Source: Pseudomonadota bacterium
GTDB lineage: Bacteria > Pseudomonadota > Gammaproteobacteria > Competibacterales > Competibacteraceae
Assembly (NCBI GenBank): GCA_018262135.1
Contig: JAGTSD010000124.1
Span: 1 to 5,976 of the forward strand
Length of the DNA stretch: 5,976 nt
Reading direction: 5' to 3'
Positions 1 to 5,717 of the stretch are shown one piece after another. The position numbers were made by a program, and so were the translations under genes. The first letter of the stretch is position 1. Each line of letters begins with the position of its first letter. Below the pieces are notes generated by a model that saw only the letters and a list, made by a program, of their open reading frames with translations, had not been told where the DNA came from and ran no database searches.

Positions 1-2
1 GG

Positions 3-71
3 AAACTCTCGCCAGCCGATGCGGAAGTTGTCCACGCGGGACTGGCCAGCTTGCTGGGTGGCGCGCCATGA
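3..71 (+). CDS. C-terminal end of an unidentified gene (partial)
   Basis: The third forward frame is open from the left edge and ends at TGA 69-71, reading KLSPADAEVVHAGLASLLGG-AP. Its stop overlaps the ATG at 68 in an ATGA arrangement, typical of translationally coupled genes, which favours this frame as the real upstream gene. The tail does not look like the C-terminus of TrpE, the gene one might expect before trpG. I do not recognise the family. The neighbouring remnant suggests a lost restriction or defence cluster, but that is inference. The second forward frame is also open to the edge, so the assignment is not certain. Confidence 0.35.
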   Translation, partial: KLSPADAEVVHAGLASLLGGAP

Positions 72-275
72 CCCACAAGAAAAAACTCATCGAAGTCGCG
101 CTGCCGCTTGACGCCGGCAACAAGGCAACGCCGCCGGAAGGCTTCGCCGAGGTTGTGGCGATGATCCAGGCTGCCCGCGAACGGGCCTTGGCCGCCGTTA
201 ATTCCGAACTCGTCGACCTACCTCTACTGGCGTATGGGCGCGTATATCCTGCAGAAGCAAGAGGTTAAACGCTTT
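68..275 (+). pseudogene. Chimeric remnant: DUF1156-like start fused to DUF1016 (YhcG-type nuclease) N-terminus, frameshifted
   Basis: The ATG at 68 opens a 66-residue frame ending at TAA 266-268. Residues 1-18 (MTHKKKLIEVALPLDAGN) resemble the start of DUF1156 adenine-specific DNA methylases, which normally run KKKLIEVALPL-(D/E)AIN. From about residue 24 ([20 protein letters not shown], then NSELVDL) it resembles the N-terminal domain of DUF1016 nucleases. The family's next block, YWRxGxYI, is present at 225-245 but in another frame ([13 protein letters not shown]). Removing ctac at 218-221 restores GAC-CTC-TAC-TGG, so a 4-base insertion broke the frame. The restored frame runs straight into trpG. 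No nuclease or methylase catalytic part remains, so this is a fossil rather than a working gene. Family names are from memory of the motifs; the DUF1016 match is stronger than the DUF1156 match. It could be listed elsewhere as a hypothetical protein. Confidence 0.6.
261..264 (+). promoter_or_regulatory. Probable ribosome binding site of trpG
   Basis: GAGG lies 11 bases before the ATG at 276, inside the end of the nuclease remnant. It supports ATG 276 over the in-frame ATG at 234, which would add 14 residues belonging to the remnant. The remnant's stop (266-268) falls between this site and the trpG start, so termination there could feed reinitiation at trpG. Confidence 0.5.
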
Positions 276-857
276 ATGCTACTCATGATCGACAACTACG
301 ATTCCTTCACCTACAACCTGGTGCAGTACCTGGGCGAACTGGGCGAGGACGTGCACGTTTTCCGCAACGACCAGATCACCGTCCCCGCAATCGCCGAACT
401 CCACCCGGAGCGCATCGTCCTCTCGCCCGGTCCCTGTACGCCCAACGAGGCGGGCGTGTCGCTGGCGGCCATCGCCGCCTTCGCCGGTAAAATTCCGATC
501 TTCGGCGTCTGCCTGGGCCATCAGAGCATCGGCCAGGCTTTTGGCGGCCGCATCGTCCGCGCCGGCTGCGTCATGCACGGCAAACCCTCCGCCGTCCACC
601 ACCACGGCCAGGGCGTGTTCGCTGGCCTGCCCAACCCGTTCACCGTAGTGCGCTATCATTCGCTGGTGATCGAAAAAGCCACCCTGCCGGATTGTCTGGA
701 AGTCACCGCCTGGACCGAGACCCCCGACGGCGCACTGGACGAAATCATGGGCGTGCGGCACCAGACCCTGCCTGTCGAAGGCGTACAATTTCATCCCGAA
801 TCCATCCTGACCGAGCACGGCCACGCCCTGCTCCAGAATTTCCTCAACCGGCGTTGA
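276..857 (+). CDS. trpG: Anthranilate synthase component II (glutamine amidotransferase)
   Basis: This 193-residue protein is a class I glutamine amidotransferase that releases ammonia from glutamine for TrpE, which makes anthranilate from chorismate in the cytoplasm. The N-terminus [20 protein letters not shown] is the classic TrpG/PabA start. The oxyanion-loop motif [12 protein letters not shown] is at residues 49-60. The nucleophile elbow [11 protein letters not shown] gives Cys79, and [10 protein letters not shown] gives His173 and Glu175, so the triad is complete. The length is normal for the family. It leads trpGDC with a 19-base gap to trpD. No trpE lies next to it in the window; in Pseudomonas trpE is also separate. 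Because TrpG and PabA are closely alike, it may also serve folate synthesis with PabB; the trp context favours TrpG. ATG 276 was chosen because residues upstream belong to the DUF1016 remnant. Confidence 0.95.
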   Translation: MLLMIDNYDSFTYNLVQYLGELGEDVHVFRNDQITVPAIAELHPERIVLSPGPCTPNEAGVSLAAIAAFAGKIPIFGVCLGHQSIGQAFGGRIVRAGCVMHGKPSAVHHHGQGVFAGLPNPFTVVRYHSLVIEKATLPDCLEVTAWTETPDGALDEIMGVRHQTLPVEGVQFHPESILTEHGHALLQNFLNRR

Positions 858-876
858 ACCGCCGTGGAGATCTGCA

Positions 877-1911
877 ATGTCCATCAGCCCCCAGGAAGCC
901 CTGCAACGGACCATCGAACACCGGGAAATCTTCTACGATGAAATGCTGGCGCTGATGCGCCAGATCATGCGCGGCGAACTCTCTCCCGTCATGACCGCCG
1001 CCATCCTCACCGGCCTGCGGGTCAAGAAGGAAACCATCGGTGAAATCACCGCCGCCGCCACGGTCATGCGCGACCTCTCCACCAAGGTTCACGTGCCGCC
1101 GCCGCACGACCACTTCGTGGACATCGTCGGCACCGGTGGCGACGGTTCTCACACCTTCAATATCTCGACCACCGCCATGTTCGTGCTGGCTGCCGCTGGC
1201 GCCAAGGTGGCCAAGCACGGCAACCGGGGCGTTTCCTCCAAGGCGGGCAGCGCCGATGGGCTCGAGGCTATCGGCGCAAGGATTGATCTGGACGCGGACC
1301 AGGTGGCGCAGTGCATTCAAACCACCGGCATCGGCTTCATGTTCGCACCGAACTTTCATTCGGCGATGAAGAACGTTGCCCCGGTGCGGCGGGAAATGGG
1401 CGTGCGCACCATTTTCAACATCCTCGGCCCGCTCACCAACCCGGCCAGTGCTCCCAATCAGCTCATGGGCGTATTCCACCCCGATCTGGTCGGCATCCAG
1501 GTGCGGGTCATGCAGCAGTTGGGAGCGGACCATGTCCTCGTGGTCTGGGGAAAGGACGGCATGGATGAAGTCTCGCTGGGCGCGGCCACCATGGTCGGTG
1601 AACTCAAGGACGGCAAGATCATGGAATACGAGATTCACCCCGAGGATTTCGGGCTGGCCATGATGTCGAATCGCACCCTCAAGGTCGAAACTGCCGAGCA
1701 GTCCCGGGCCATGATGCTGGCCGCGCTGGACAACCAGCCCGGTCCCCAGCGCGACATCGTGATCCTCAACGCCGGCGCGGCGCTGTACGCCGCCAATCTG
1801 GCTGGCTCCATCGCCGGCGGCATCGAACTGGCGCGGGCCGCCATCGCCAGCGGCGCGGCGCGGGCCAAAATGGACGAGTTCGTGCGTTGCACCCAGCAAC
1901 TGGCGTTATGA
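877..1911 (+). CDS. trpD: Anthranilate phosphoribosyltransferase
   Basis: This 344-residue enzyme transfers the phosphoribosyl group of PRPP to anthranilate, the second step of tryptophan synthesis. A helical N-terminal domain (about residues 1-70) precedes the catalytic domain. The PRPP-binding glycine loop [17 protein letters not shown] is at residues 82-98. [19 protein letters not shown] (113-131), the anthranilate-site stretch around [11 protein letters not shown] (168-178), [11 protein letters not shown] (180-190) and the metal-binding Asp230-Glu231 in [10 protein letters not shown] are all present. The length is normal, and it is not fused to TrpG as it is in E. coli. A GGAGA at 866-870, six bases before the ATG, is a good ribosome binding site. 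The stop overlaps the trpC start by four bases (ATGA, 1908-1911). Confidence 0.96.
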   Translation: MSISPQEALQRTIEHREIFYDEMLALMRQIMRGELSPVMTAAILTGLRVKKETIGEITAAATVMRDLSTKVHVPPPHDHFVDIVGTGGDGSHTFNISTTAMFVLAAAGAKVAKHGNRGVSSKAGSADGLEAIGARIDLDADQVAQCIQTTGIGFMFAPNFHSAMKNVAPVRREMGVRTIFNILGPLTNPASAPNQLMGVFHPDLVGIQVRVMQQLGADHVLVVWGKDGMDEVSLGAATMVGELKDGKIMEYEIHPEDFGLAMMSNRTLKVETAEQSRAMMLAALDNQPGPQRDIVILNAGAALYAANLAGSIAGGIELARAAIASGAARAKMDEFVRCTQQLAL

Positions 1912-2699
1912 GCGACATCCTGCCCAAAATCCTTGCCCGCAAGGCCGAGGAGATCGCCGAGCGCAGCGCGCGGTTGAGCTTGCGGGAGTTGCGCCGGCAG
2001 GTGCAAAACCTGCCGCCGCCCCGGCCCTTCCTGAACCCTCTGGAGCGGACCATCGCCCGGGGCCGGCCGGCGGTGATCGCCGAAATCAAGCGCGCCTCGC
2101 CCAGCAAGGGTCTGTTGCGCGACCCGTTCATGCCAGCCGACATCGCCCGGAGCTACGCCGCCGCCGGCGCCTGTTGCCTGTCGGTGCTCACCGACCGCGA
2201 CTTTTTCCAGGGCAGCGAGGACTACCTCAAGGAAGCGCGGGCGGCCTGCGAGCTGCCGGTGCTGCGCAAGGATTTCATCATTGATCCGTACCAGGTCTAC
2301 GAAGCCCGGCTGATCGGAGCCGACTGCATCCTGCTGATCGTCGCCGCGCTGGATGACGCCAGGCTGCTGGAACTGGAGCGGCTGGCGGTGGATCTGGAAC
2401 TGGACGTGCTGGTGGAAGTCCACGACGCGGATGAGTTGAAGCGGGCGCTGGCCATCGGTGCGGCGCTGATCGGCGTCAACAACCGTAACCTGCGGACTTT
2501 TGAAACCCGGTTGGAAACCACGCTCGATCTACTGCCCCGGATTCCCGCCGGCCACACCGTGGTCACCGAAAGCGGCATTCACATGCCGGCGGACGTAGCC
2601 CTGATGCGCGAACATGGCGTTCATGCCTTTCTGGTGGGCGAGGCGTTCATGCGCGCCCCCGATCCCGGCGCGAAGCTGGCGGCACTGTTTGGTAAGTGA
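1908..2699 (+). CDS. trpC: Indole-3-glycerol-phosphate synthase
   Basis: This 263-residue TIM-barrel enzyme closes the indole ring, converting carboxyphenylaminodeoxyribulose phosphate to indole-3-glycerol phosphate. All the expected catalytic blocks are seen: [11 protein letters not shown] (Glu59, Lys61, Ser64), VLRKDFIID (Lys121), LVEVHD (Glu170), GVNNRNL (about Asn191), TESGI (Glu221) and the phosphate-binding [10 protein letters not shown] near the C-terminus. It is monofunctional, with no TrpF domain attached as in E. coli. The start at 1908 gives MSDILPKIL, the usual family start, and overlaps the trpD stop by four bases. No clear ribosome binding site precedes it, so translation is probably coupled to trpD. 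It is the last gene of the operon in this window. Confidence 0.96.
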   Translation: MSDILPKILARKAEEIAERSARLSLRELRRQVQNLPPPRPFLNPLERTIARGRPAVIAEIKRASPSKGLLRDPFMPADIARSYAAAGACCLSVLTDRDFFQGSEDYLKEARAACELPVLRKDFIIDPYQVYEARLIGADCILLIVAALDDARLLELERLAVDLELDVLVEVHDADELKRALAIGAALIGVNNRNLRTFETRLETTLDLLPRIPAGHTVVTESGIHMPADVALMREHGVHAFLVGEAFMRAPDPGAKLAALFGK

Positions 2700-2737
2700 C
2701 TGATCCCCGTCCACTCATCGAAAAATTTAAACCACCC

Positions 2738-2774
2738 CGGCGCTATGCGCCGCCCCTCCTTGGCCAAGGAGGGG
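2738..2774. repeat. Double-hairpin REP-like element between trpC and the OsmC gene
   Basis: Two inverted repeats abut. The first is CGGCGC-TAT-GCGCCG (2738-2752), a 6-base stem with a 3-base loop. The second is a perfect 22-base palindrome (2753-2774) with arms CCCCTCCTTGG and CCAAGGAGGGG. An AT-rich stretch (AAAAATTTAAA, 2720-2730) precedes them. No T-run follows on the plus strand, so it is not a classical intrinsic terminator, although the RNA hairpin could still slow polymerase or protect the trp mRNA 3' end. From memory, similar paired hairpins recur as dispersed intergenic repeats in GC-rich proteobacteria. Only one copy is visible here. Confidence 0.6.
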
Positions 2775-2805
2775 AAAACTCTTGGTCTCTCGGAGCAAAA
2801 TAACC

Positions 2806-3224
2806 ATGAAAACTCGCGTCACCTGGCTGGAAGACATGACCTATGTCGCCCAATCCCCCAGCGGTCATGCGGTGGTCATGGACGGCCCGCTGGAACTGGG
2901 CGGTCACAACCTCGGACCGCGCCCCATGGAAATGCTGCTGATGGGCATGGGCGGCTGCACCGCAATTGATGTGGTGGACATCCTGCGGAAATCCCGGCAG
3001 GATTTACGCGGCTGCGAAGTGCAACTCAAAGCCCAACGGGCCGACAACGACCCCAAGGTCTTCACCACCATCCAGGTGCACTTCATCCTGACTGTGGCAA
3101 GAACCTGAGCGCCAAACATATCGAGCGCGCCATTCAGTTGTCGGCGGAGAAGTACTGTTCAGCCTCGATCATGCTCGGCAAAACCGCCCAAATCACCCAC
3201 ACCTTCGAGATCCGTGACGCCTGA
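2806..3224 (+). pseudogene. OsmC family protein (YhfA type), frameshifted
   Basis: The frame starting at ATG 2806 gives MKTRVTWLEDMTYVAQSPSG and the OsmC/Ohr motif PRPMEMLLMGMGGCTAIDVV with Cys51, then stops at TGA 3106-3108 after 100 residues. The missing half lies in another frame from 3096: GKNLSAKHIERAIQLSAEKY, CSASIMLGKT, then a tail ending TFEIRDA at TGA 3222-3224. Dropping one TG from ACTGTGGCAAG (3091-3101) restores LTGKNL and a 138-residue protein with both cysteines (51 and 117), the usual length for the YhfA-like branch. OsmC relatives use such a cysteine pair to reduce organic peroxides; the role of the YhfA branch is not established. A CGGAG at 2791-2795 is the probable ribosome binding site. 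The 2-base insertion is either a real inactivating mutation or a sequencing error. In Pseudomonas a similar gene also sits just before speD. Confidence 0.85.
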
Positions 3225-3231
3225 GAGGGGT

Positions 3232-5013
3232 TCACCCGACTCCGCCTGGATCGGGTTTGACGCCTCCCCCTGACGTGCTGCCACCGGCGCCCTGCCAGCA
3301 GGCATGGAGCCTGGCCAGTTGCTCCCAGATCCAGCCACCGGGGATTTCCCGACCCCACAGGACGTAATCGCAGGTATTTTCGTTGTGCAGGGTCAGTTCG
3401 AGCGCGCCCTGTGCCACGCCGTGCCCTACCAGCAACAAGCGGTCGCCCGCCTGGATCGGCGTATGCCGATGCGGCAGCATCACGACGGAACCATCGGCCC
3501 GGGTCAGATACAACGCCTGGCATTCGAGTTCCTGGGATCGGTCGTGCGGGTCGAGCAGCAAATTGCCCAGCGGTACGGCAACACCGGCGGACATCGCCAG
3601 CGTGTGCGCGAGCGCCGGAGCCTGATCCGCGTTGACGCGCACGCTCCACACCGCCGGTGCTTCCCAGCCGAAGCGCTGGGTCAACTGATCCAGCAGGGTG
3701 CTGGCCCAGGCCTCGCCGCGCTGCTTGATCTCGTCCAAGAAGGGAACCAGCAGGGGCGTCGTCAGGATCGCCAGGCACTCCCGCGCGATGATCTGGCTCG
3801 GCACCACCGTGAAGTCGGACTCGAAAGCATCGAACAGCGCCTGATTGGCCTGCAGGTTTTGCCGCAGGACTACGAACAATTCGGGATTCAGTTCCCGCGC
3901 CGTGACCACGATGGACAGGTTGTCGACATCATCCTTAGTGCAGGCGACGATGCCCACGGCCTGCTCGATGCCAGCCGCCCGCAGGGCTGGCGCCGCAGCG
4001 GCGTCGCCGCGCACCCAGCGCTCGCGGCCCTCGGCCGGTGGCGCCTGGTCGATGATCGTCACCGGAATTCCTTCCTGCTCCAACATGGAAACCATGACCT
4101 TGCCGAACCGGCCATGGCCGCACAGCACCCAGCGCCCACGTGGCGGGTCGCGGTGAGGCTTGACCACTGTGCCGGGAATGCCGGTCAGCCATTCCAGCAG
4201 GTGATAGGCCGCCGGCGCGTGCAGCGCCAGCGTCAGATAGCGGCCGAACTTGTCGAACGGGTTGATGATGTGGCGAGTACCGAAGGACGCCATGTTGCTG
4301 GCGGTTTCAACGCTTTGGGCGCGGCACAGCGCCGGCAGTGCAGGCGCCAGCAGGCGCACGGCGATGGCGATGGCCAGATTGGCGTTGTCATCGTTGGTCA
4401 GGGCGATGACGCCCTGGCAGCAGCGGTGGGGCAGCCCGGCCAGCTTCAGAACTTCCGGTTGCCGGGCGTCGGCCGCCAGCGCTGGGATATCCATGGAATG
4501 GCCGTGCAGGTCGAGCTGGCTGACCCGACTCTCCTCGATTTCGACCACCACCGCCCGCAGTCCGAGCTGGTCGAGAGCGCGGCAGATCAGTTGCCCGGTT
4601 TCGCCGTAGCCGCACACCAGGTAAAACGGCTCCCGCAGGTGGCGCACGGCCTGGCTGAAGCGCTGCAGGCGCACGGCGTTGCGAAAGTTCTGATCCTGGA
4701 GCAGCGCCAGCAGCGCGCCGATGGAGTAGGCCCAACCGATCACCGACAGATAGATGCAGAAGATGACCCACAGCCGTTGCGCCTCGGAGAATGCGTAGGG
4801 AATTTCACCGAAGCCGATGGTGGTCGCGGTGTAGCTGATGAAATAGAAGGCGTGAAACAGGCTCATCCGGGTGGGATGGCCTTCGGCGTCCACCCCGGGG
4901 ACCAGGGTCAGTCCAGCGACCGAGACGGCATAGATCAGAATCAGCGTGATCAGCGGCGCCCGCATCCGCCGCAGCGCCAGAAAAAAGGTGCTTTCGTAGG
5001 CTGCCGGGTTCAT
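3232..5013 (-). CDS. Two-TM potassium channel with tandem RCK (TrkA-N) domains
   Basis: This is a 593-residue inner-membrane ion channel. TM1 is at about residues 19-40, the pore helix and selectivity filter SYTATTIGFGEIP at 60-72, and TM2 at about 81-105. A first RCK domain begins at YLVCGYGETGQ (131-141) with acidic Glu158 ending the second strand. A second begins at WVLCGHGRFGKV (295-306) with Asp322. Both keep the GxGxxG nucleotide fold. A TrkA-C-like region lies near 455-540 (PIQAGDRLLLVGHG). The build of one pore plus two RCK domains in one chain resembles GsuK of Geobacter, which responds to nucleotides and calcium; similar gating here is inference. The filter reads TIGFGE rather than TVGYGD. 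The last 18 or so residues are a Gly/Pro-rich tail. It overlaps the upstream membrane-protein gene by four bases (ATGA) and has no obvious ribosome binding site, so its translation is probably coupled. It converges on the OsmC gene, 7 bases apart. Confidence 0.9.
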   Translation of the reverse strand: MNPAAYESTFFLALRRMRAPLITLILIYAVSVAGLTLVPGVDAEGHPTRMSLFHAFYFISYTATTIGFGEIPYAFSEAQRLWVIFCIYLSVIGWAYSIGALLALLQDQNFRNAVRLQRFSQAVRHLREPFYLVCGYGETGQLICRALDQLGLRAVVVEIEESRVSQLDLHGHSMDIPALAADARQPEVLKLAGLPHRCCQGVIALTNDDNANLAIAIAVRLLAPALPALCRAQSVETASNMASFGTRHIINPFDKFGRYLTLALHAPAAYHLLEWLTGIPGTVVKPHRDPPRGRWVLCGHGRFGKVMVSMLEQEGIPVTIIDQAPPAEGRERWVRGDAAAAPALRAAGIEQAVGIVACTKDDVDNLSIVVTARELNPELFVVLRQNLQANQALFDAFESDFTVVPSQIIARECLAILTTPLLVPFLDEIKQRGEAWASTLLDQLTQRFGWEAPAVWSVRVNADQAPALAHTLAMSAGVAVPLGNLLLDPHDRSQELECQALYLTRADGSVVMLPHRHTPIQAGDRLLLVGHGVAQGALELTLHNENTCDYVLWGREIPGGWIWEQLARLHACWQGAGGSTSGGGVKPDPGGVG

Positions 5014-5393
5014 CGTTTTTGCATGATCGTTTCGGCGATCAGGATGACCACCGACACCACATTGGCAAACAGAGCGCCGCCGGAGAGCGACACCACCTTG
5101 GTAGTGACTTCAGGGGTCATGCCGGCGCCGGTGACGTGCAGGCTGTATCCCCATACCAGCGCCGCCGCGATCAGTTGCAGGTCGGCGACCAGACTGGTGG
5201 ACAGATGGATCGCGCCGATATGGGTGCGGTCGCCAAACTTGAGCACGGTAGCGATCAGGTTGACCACGATGGCGGCGAACAACTCGTAGACTTCGTGGTG
5301 GATCGGATTGTCCAGGTCGCCAATGAAAAATCCGAAATTCAGCGTGGCGGCCAGGACGATGAAGAAACCGAAGACGACTTTTTCCAGGTTCAT
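5010..5393 (-). CDS. Small four-helix membrane protein, DUF6394-like, coupled to the potassium channel
   Basis: This 127-residue protein starts MNLEKVVFGFFIVLAATLNF. Four hydrophobic segments are likely, at about 5-25, 36-53, 63-86 and 99-122. A charged, well-ordered loop, GDLDNPIHHEVYELFA (25-40), sits between the first two, and LKFGDRTHIGA (51-61) between the second and third. It resembles the DUF6394 family as I remember it, whose function is unknown. The start at 5393 was chosen over an upstream in-frame ATG (5525), which adds a hydrophilic, low-quality stretch running through the intergenic repeat. AAGGGA about 12 bases upstream is a possible ribosome binding site. The stop shares four bases with the channel start, so the two should be made together. 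A role as a channel partner or regulator is inferred from this coupling alone. Confidence 0.82.
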   Translation of the reverse strand: MNLEKVVFGFFIVLAATLNFGFFIGDLDNPIHHEVYELFAAIVVNLIATVLKFGDRTHIGAIHLSTSLVADLQLIAAALVWGYSLHVTGAGMTPEVTTKVVSLSGGALFANVVSVVILIAETIMQKR

Positions 5394-5490
5394 AGCGGCG
5401 GACGTTCCCTTTGTTTTAGTTTTGTCATTGGAATGAGGAGAAGAGGGCCAGCCATCGAGCGTTCCAGCGTCCGATGGGATCGCGATGATC

Positions 5491-5496
5491 ATTATA
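5491..5496 (-). promoter_or_regulatory. Candidate -10 box for the channel operon
   Basis: Read on the minus strand these bases are TATAAT, an exact consensus -10, about 98 bases before the start of the small membrane-protein gene. At 16-18 base spacing there is no good TTGACA match; TTGATC occurs but at the wrong distance. The ATTATAAT core is self-complementary, so a plus-strand TATAAT (5493-5498) also exists, again without a clear -35. An activator bound at the adjacent tandem repeat could compensate; that is inference. Confidence 0.35.
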
Positions 5497-5531
5497 ATAC
5501 GATCAAAGACCTTTAATACGATCAAGACCTT
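5495..5531. repeat. Two-copy tandem repeat beside the channel-operon promoter
   Basis: TAATACGATCAAAGACCTT (5495-5513) is followed directly by a second copy missing one A (5514-5531). The 18-19 base period is close to two helical turns, so both copies would face the same side of the DNA. The repeat overlaps the candidate minus-strand -10 box and covers its -35 zone. Each copy carries one GATC, and two more GATC sites lie at 5478 and 5487, giving four within about 46 bases. It could be a pair of regulator sites or a simple local duplication. Confidence 0.6.
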
Positions 5532-5634
5532 GAAGGCGGCGCGCTGACCAGTCGGGCTTTCACGTTCGCTGGACCAGGGATTTTCAGATTCCCGCCCTGA
5601 TGAATGGCGATGCCCGCGCGTCAGTACTCAATCC

Positions 5635-5643
5635 TGTTATACT
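5635..5643 (+). promoter_or_regulatory. Extended -10 promoter likely driving speD
   Basis: The bases TG-T-TATACT form an extended -10 element (TGnTATACT), differing from TATAAT at one position. No convincing -35 is seen at 16-18 bases upstream, which is common for extended -10 promoters. Transcription would begin near 5650, about 70 bases before the speD start. Confidence 0.5.
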
Positions 5644-5644
5644 T

Positions 5645-5666
5645 GCGCCCTTTCCAGAAAGGGCGC
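5645..5666. repeat. Perfect inverted repeat at the predicted speD transcription start
   Basis: The arms GCGCCCTTTC (5645-5654) and GAAAGGGCGC (5657-5666) are exactly complementary around a CA centre. A second palindrome, GCGCCGGCGC, overlaps at 5663-5672. The repeat starts two bases after the -10 box, so it would span the transcription start. It could be an operator for a dimeric regulator or, if transcription starts at its left edge, a 5' hairpin in the speD mRNA. No T-run follows, so it is not a usual terminator. Confidence 0.55.
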
Positions 5667-5702
5667 CGGCGCGCGGGTCGGCAGGTTGGGCGATTTCACC
5701 TG

Positions 5703-5709
5703 GGGAGGA
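5703..5709 (+). promoter_or_regulatory. Strong ribosome binding site that decides the speD start
   Basis: GGGAGGA within TGGGGAGGAT is a near-perfect anti-16S match. It is well spaced (about 8-9 bases) from the in-frame GTG at 5718, but 24 or so bases from the ATG at 5733 and too close to the out-of-frame ATG at 5713. It therefore favours the GTG as the real start of speD. Confidence 0.6.
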
Positions 5710-5717
5710 TAGATGCG

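Larger units (their letters stand above)
5394..5717. other. Divergent intergenic region between the channel operon and speD
   Basis: No gene is supported in this stretch of about 324 bases. The forward frame 5600-5797 is open but shows no recognisable protein and ends inside speD in the wrong frame. The region holds, from left to right, the untranslated leader of the channel operon, a GATC-rich AT patch with a TATAAT box, a two-copy tandem repeat (5495-5531), a featureless stretch of about 100 bases, and the speD promoter with its inverted repeat. No tRNA or known riboswitch was recognised. Confidence 0.6.

Noticed and set aside
243..248. TATATC as a -10 box for a trpG promoter.
   Set aside because: No -35-like hexamer is found at 16-18 bases upstream, and the sequence is explained by the YI codons of the nuclease remnant.
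72..275. A tryptophan attenuator leader before trpG.
   Set aside because: The 68-268 frame has no Trp codon, and no terminator hairpin with a T-run lies before trpG. The stretch is better explained as a gene remnant.
279..2423. Long minus-strand open frames (279-914, 844-1899, 1635-2423) under trpG, trpD and trpC.
   Set aside because: The plus strand encodes complete enzymes with all catalytic motifs. The antisense frames are low-complexity Gly/His/Val-rich products of codon bias.
3234..3256. A possible terminator for the OsmC gene, stem ACCCGA/TCGGGT followed by TTT.
   Set aside because: The stem is only six bases with an 11-base loop and a very short T-run, and it lies in the channel's coding end. 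Too weak to call.
3304..5289. A 661-codon open frame on the plus strand, opposite the channel and the small membrane protein.
   Set aside because: It is rich in Gln, Arg, His and Gly, has no recognisable domain or hydrophobic pattern, and crosses the junction of two well-supported minus-strand genes. It is an antisense shadow of GC-rich coding DNA.
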